Positions 61,082 through 64,000 of a stretch of DNA of 64,000 bases are shown here, piece by piece. Position 1 is the first letter of the stretch. The number at the start of each line of letters is the position of its first letter. Location: the NCBI GenBank assembly GCA_963834305.1, contig CAWIAX010000002.1, positions 1,674,001 to 1,738,000 on the forward strand, in the 5' to 3' direction. Below the pieces are notes generated by a model. That model made no database searches. It had not been told where the DNA came from and was given only the letters and a program-made list of their open reading frames with translations. Made by a program: the position numbers and the translations under genes. This DNA is from JACCXG01 sp963834305 (lineage in GTDB: Bacteria; Acidobacteriota; Vicinamibacteria; Vicinamibacterales; 2-12-FULL-66-21).

Positions 61082-63427
61082 ATGGCCGCAGCTCCGCAGC
61101 CCGAGTCGCGCATCTTCATCAGCTATCGCCGCGAGGACAGCTCGGGGCACGTGCTGGCGCTGCTGCCCGCCCTCAAGGCGCACTTCGGCGCCGACCGCAT
61201 CTTCAAGGACACCGACAACATCCCGGCCGGCGTGGACTTCGTCAAGTTCATCAGGCGCGAGCTCGCGTCCTGCGCCGTGCTGCTCGCGATCATCGGCCGG
61301 GAGTGGCTGACGATCCAGGATCCCCGGCAGAAGCGGCGCCGCCTCGACAATCCCGAAGACTTTCTCCGGGTCGAGGTGGCCACCGCGCTGAAGAACGAGA
61401 GCATCCGTGTCATTCCGGTGCTGGTCGAGCGGGGCGTGATGCCGGCCGCCGAGGACCTGCCCCCCGACCTGGCGGCGCTCACCTATCGCAACGCCATCGA
61501 GCTGAGCGACGTGCGCTGGGACTCCGACGTACGCCGGCTCGTCGAGGCCATCCAGCGGGCGTGCGCACCGCCGGTCGAGGCGGTGGAGCCGGCGGCGCAG
61601 CGCCCCGAGCTCCAGAACCTGCAGAAGCGCCGGGCGCGCGAAATCGCCATGCACCTGGCGGCCGCGCGCGAGGCGCTCGACGGCGCCAGCTACGAAGCGG
61701 CGCTGTGGGCCTGCGAGAAGGCCCTGGTGCTCGACCCCCAGGCGGTCGAGGCGCTGGAGCTGCTCGACCGCGCCAGGAAGGCCATCGACGGGCAGAAGAT
61801 CGAAGGTTGGCTGGGCGGCGCCCGCACGGCGCTGGCCGAGGGGGATCTCGCCAGAGCCTCCGAGCTGATCGATCAGACGCTCGCGCTCGAGCCCGGATCG
61901 CTGATCGGCCTGGCGCTGCGCCAGGAGCTGCTGCGGCTGCGGCGCGACCGCGAGCTCGCCCGCGAGCAGGCCCGCCTGGCCGAGGCCGCGGCCGCCCGCG
62001 CGCGCGGGTGCCTGGAGGAGGAGGATTTCGAGGGGGCCGTGCGGCATGCGGAAGACGCGCTGGCGCTCGACCCCGAGCTGGCGCCGGCGCAGGAGGTCCG
62101 GGGCCAGGCGCTCGCGGCCCTCGACGAGCGCCGGCGGGCGCGCGATGACAAGCGCCGCGCCCAGCAGGCGGAGGCGGAGGCCCGCGCCCGGGCGGAGGCG
62201 GAGGCCGACGCCAGACAGCAGGCCGAGACCCGCGCCCGGGAGGAGGCCGCCGCCGAAGCGCGCCGCGAGGCCGAGGCCCGTGCCGGGGAGGAGGCAGCCG
62301 CGGAGGCCCGGCGTCAGGCCGAGGCCCGTGCCCGGGACGTGGCCGCCGCTGAAGCCCGGCGCCAGGCCGAGGCCCGCGCGCGCGAGGAAGAAGCCGAAGC
62401 GCGGCGGCGGGCCGAGGGTCGCGCCCGTGACAAGGCGGCGGCCAGAGCACGACGCGAGGCCGCGCTCGCGGCCGCCCTGCGGGTCCTCCGCACGCGGCGG
62501 GCGTGGGGCGTCGGGGGCGCCGTGCTGCTCCTGGCCGCTGCGATCGGTGTGGTCTACGTCGCCCGCAACTCCACACCGGCTCCCGCAACCGCGCCGCCGG
62601 ATGCGGTGACGCCGGCCGGCCCGGAGGCCACGCCGTCCGCCGCGCCCGGCGCGGGTGGTCCCGCCGCTGGTGAGCCGGTTCAACAGCCTCCGCCAGCCAC
62701 CCCCGCGAGCACCGGCAAGCCGGAGCCGGGACCGGAACGTCAACCCCCGTCAGCCGCGCCCGAGCGTGCGACGCCGCGCACCGGGGGAACCGCGACCCCG
62801 CGCCGCGATCCGGCCGCCGGCCAGCCAAAAATCGAGACCTCGACCGCTGGCACGCCGGGAGATGCAGCCACCCGAGGCCCCCGCACGGGGCCGCCAGCCA
62901 ACCAGCCAGGCGTCGAACTGCCGGCAACACGGCCGCGCAACGAGCCATCGGCTCCGCAGCCGGCCAACGAAGAGCCGGCGGCCAGGCCGGAATCCCCGAC
63001 GGCCCGTCCCGCCGGGACGCCGATGCCCGCCGAGCCGGCGCCGAATCGGGAAGAAGGACGCCCGGCCGCACCTGCCCCGGCGCCGGCGGCTCCGGCCGTC
63101 AGCCGCGCCGAGGAGGAGCGGCGCATCGCCGCGGTCATGCGGCGCTACGAGGCGGCGTACGACACGCTGAATGCCCGCGAGGTGCTGGCGGTCTACCCGT
63201 CGCAGCCCGCCGGCCTGTCGAAGGCGTTCGCGAGCTACCGCTCGTACGACCTCGGGATCGACATCCGCAAAATCGACCTGTCTGCCGATGCCAGCGACGC
63301 GACCGTGGTGGTGCTGATGTCGCACGACTTCCGGCCGGTCGTCGGCAGGCAGCAGCGCTACTCGGACACACAGACTTTCACTCTGCGCAAGCAGGCGGAC
63401 GCATGGATCATCGTCGGGCGGAAATGA
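61082..63427 (+). CDS. TIR-TPR-coiled-coil membrane protein with C-terminal NTF2-like domain
   Basis: 781 residues. A TIR domain (about 9-120) starts RIFISYRREDSSGHV and has a glutamate (E98 in FLRVEVATAL) at the position of the catalytic residue of TIR NADases. TPR-like helices follow (about 190-340: AAREALDGASYEAALWACEK, LEEEDFEGAVRHAEDALALD). A long Ala/Glu/Arg coiled coil (about 350-465) of near-repeating EARRQAEARAREE-type units leads to one membrane span (about 475-495, GAVLLLAAAIGVVYVA). A proline-rich linker of about 180 residues ends in an NTF2-like domain (RRYEAAYDTLNAREVLAVYP to DAWIIVGRK). So TIR and TPR are cytoplasmic and the NTF2-like domain is outside. Role unknown: signalling or defence are both possible. 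Confidence 0.85.
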   Translation: MAAAPQPESRIFISYRREDSSGHVLALLPALKAHFGADRIFKDTDNIPAGVDFVKFIRRELASCAVLLAIIGREWLTIQDPRQKRRRLDNPEDFLRVEVATALKNESIRVIPVLVERGVMPAAEDLPPDLAALTYRNAIELSDVRWDSDVRRLVEAIQRACAPPVEAVEPAAQRPELQNLQKRRAREIAMHLAAAREALDGASYEAALWACEKALVLDPQAVEALELLDRARKAIDGQKIEGWLGGARTALAEGDLARASELIDQTLALEPGSLIGLALRQELLRLRRDRELAREQARLAEAAAARARGCLEEEDFEGAVRHAEDALALDPELAPAQEVRGQALAALDERRRARDDKRRAQQAEAEARARAEAEADARQQAETRAREEAAAEARREAEARAGEEAAAEARRQAEARARDVAAAEARRQAEARAREEEAEARRRAEGRARDKAAARARREAALAAALRVLRTRRAWGVGGAVLLLAAAIGVVYVARNSTPAPATAPPDAVTPAGPEATPSAAPGAGGPAAGEPVQQPPPATPASTGKPEPGPERQPPSAAPERATPRTGGTATPRRDPAAGQPKIETSTAGTPGDAATRGPRTGPPANQPGVELPATRPRNEPSAPQPANEEPAARPESPTARPAGTPMPAEPAPNREEGRPAAPAPAPAAPAVSRAEEERRIAAVMRRYEAAYDTLNAREVLAVYPSQPAGLSKAFASYRSYDLGIDIRKIDLSADASDATVVVLMSHDFRPVVGRQQRYSDTQTFTLRKQADAWIIVGRK

Positions 63428-63453
63428 TCCGCAGGCGGCAGTGCTCCGCCGCA

Positions 63454-63470
63454 GGCGGTTCATGACCGCC
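63454..63470. terminator. Small hairpin between convergent genes
   Basis: GGCGGT-TCATG-ACCGCC forms a six-base stem between the TIR gene stop and the convergent barrel gene stop. No T run follows on either strand, so this is weak evidence. Confidence 0.25.
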
Positions 63471-63474
63471 GCGG

Positions 63475-64000
63475 CTAGAACGCGTAGTCCAGGCCGATCG
63501 CATACGTCAGCCGTGCCCTCAGTCCCGCGTCGGTCAGCGGAAACAAGACGTTGGCGCCCACGAGCAGGTTCCCTCTGGGATTGAACTTGAAGCCGGCGGA
63601 GCCGAGGACCAGGTTGAGGTCGCGGTAGCGCTGCAGCGTGAGCTGCCGGTAGGGCTGCCCGGTCAGCGGATGGCTGCTGCTGAACCTGAGCGGTGCCGCC
63701 GTGCCGGCGGTGGCGCCCTCGCGATACGGGAAGGTTTTGAAGTCCACTTCGAGCACGCCGGCGTCGATCAGGGTGCGTCCCAGCACGTCGGCGAGGATGG
63801 TGAGCTTGGGATGCGCGACGATCTCCACACCGCCGGCGTAGTTGAACTCGTCGCTCACCCCCTCCGGCGGGACGCCGAACTGCGGCGACGTCGAACCTTT
63901 CCCCGACAGCGTGTACCCGACGTTCAGGTTCGGCGACACGCGGCCCTTGACCGACGACAGGATCAGGAAGAACTTCCCCTGCGCCGTGCCCAGGCCGAGC
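63475..64000 (-). CDS. Outer-membrane beta-barrel protein (5' end cut by window edge)
   Basis: About 175 C-terminal residues are visible and the frame is open at base 64000, so start and signal peptide lie outside. The pattern is alternating amphipathic strands, e.g. GKFFLILSSVKGRVSPNLNV, VEIVAHPKLTILADVLGRTL and FNPRGNLLVGANVLFPLTDA. It ends IGLDYAF, a C-terminal aromatic residue as required for barrel assembly. It resembles the conserved hypothetical transporter-type barrels of acidobacteria, but no specific substrate can be assigned. Confidence 0.72.
   Translation of the reverse strand, partial: LGLGTAQGKFFLILSSVKGRVSPNLNVGYTLSGKGSTSPQFGVPPEGVSDEFNYAGGVEIVAHPKLTILADVLGRTLIDAGVLEVDFKTFPYREGATAGTAAPLRFSSSHPLTGQPYRQLTLQRYRDLNLVLGSAGFKFNPRGNLLVGANVLFPLTDAGLRARLTYAIGLDYAF

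Noticed and set aside
61082..63427. Calling the TIR gene an antiphage defence system
   Set aside because: TIR plus TPR occurs in many contexts and no neighbouring known defence gene supports it. It is left as an open possibility only.
1..64000. tRNA, rRNA, riboswitches, insertion sequences or prophage
   Set aside because: I saw no tRNA cloverleaf, rRNA-like stretch, transposase or integrase motif, or attachment-site duplication by eye. A tRNAscan, Rfam and ISfinder search would be needed to be sure.

Overview
The window is a high-GC (by eye about 70%) chromosomal segment from a bacterium that is probably an acidobacterium, most likely of the Vicinamibacteria type. The indicators are two VWFA-related secreted proteins of the acidobacterial kind, an Oar-like TonB-dependent receptor with an N-terminal carboxypeptidase-regulatory domain, BACON-type domains, and many secreted FG-GAP/VCBS repeat proteins. 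I saw no rRNA, tRNA, CRISPR array, insertion sequence or phage gene.

Layout. (1) 1-7101, minus strand: a tight operon for a nonulosonic acid of the pseudaminic type (pseB, pseC, pseF, pseG, pseI) led by gmd and followed by an ATP-grasp gene cut by the window edge. It is read from a good sigma70-like promoter at 7147-7175. No pseH is visible. (2) 7343-28900: seven genes whose C-termini are the same array of about 40-46 residue FG-GAP/VCBS-like modules. Each is joined to a different N-terminus: a matrixin-like metalloprotease with BACON domains, a BACON-like domain, a PQQ-type sugar dehydrogenase, a multi-membrane-span O-antigen ligase, a propeller-like repeat domain, and an Fn3 domain; one copy on the opposite strand is broken. 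The complete arrays have 12 modules in a 6+6 layout, and the ligase carries only the second six. A membrane aminopropyltransferase-like gene and a HEAT-repeat gene sit inside the cluster, and two spacers hold heptamer repeats. (3) 28931-38243: an LhgO-like oxidase on plus, then on minus a housekeeping run mrcA-holB-ricT-pdxA-smpB and a sugar set (membrane-anchored protein, DegT aminotransferase, RmlD). (4) 38310-50860: a VWFA protein, a Spy-like protein and an RND-type adaptor on minus; a two-component system, a TonB-dependent receptor and a second VWFA protein on plus; a PEGA protein on minus. (5) 50996-64000: a KefB-type antiporter, M14 carboxypeptidase, Nramp-like transporter, SGNH lipoprotein, LVIVD protein, DUF305 protein, a TIR-TPR-membrane protein and a partial outer-membrane beta-barrel.

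How the parts may work together. The sugar operon would supply an activated nonulosonic acid, and the ligase-array fusion could transfer glycan outside the inner membrane. The other array proteins are secreted and could be substrates or partners of the same surface system. This is inference from domain content and adjacency.

Sequence quality. Between about 30.4 and 38.2 kb nearly every gene, including smpB, holB and mrcA, is broken into several frames by one-base indels. I read these as sequence errors and give each gene one span. Isolated frameshifts also occur at about 22.5, 24.59 and 42.22 kb and twice in the minus-strand array gene at 12.85-14.2 kb.
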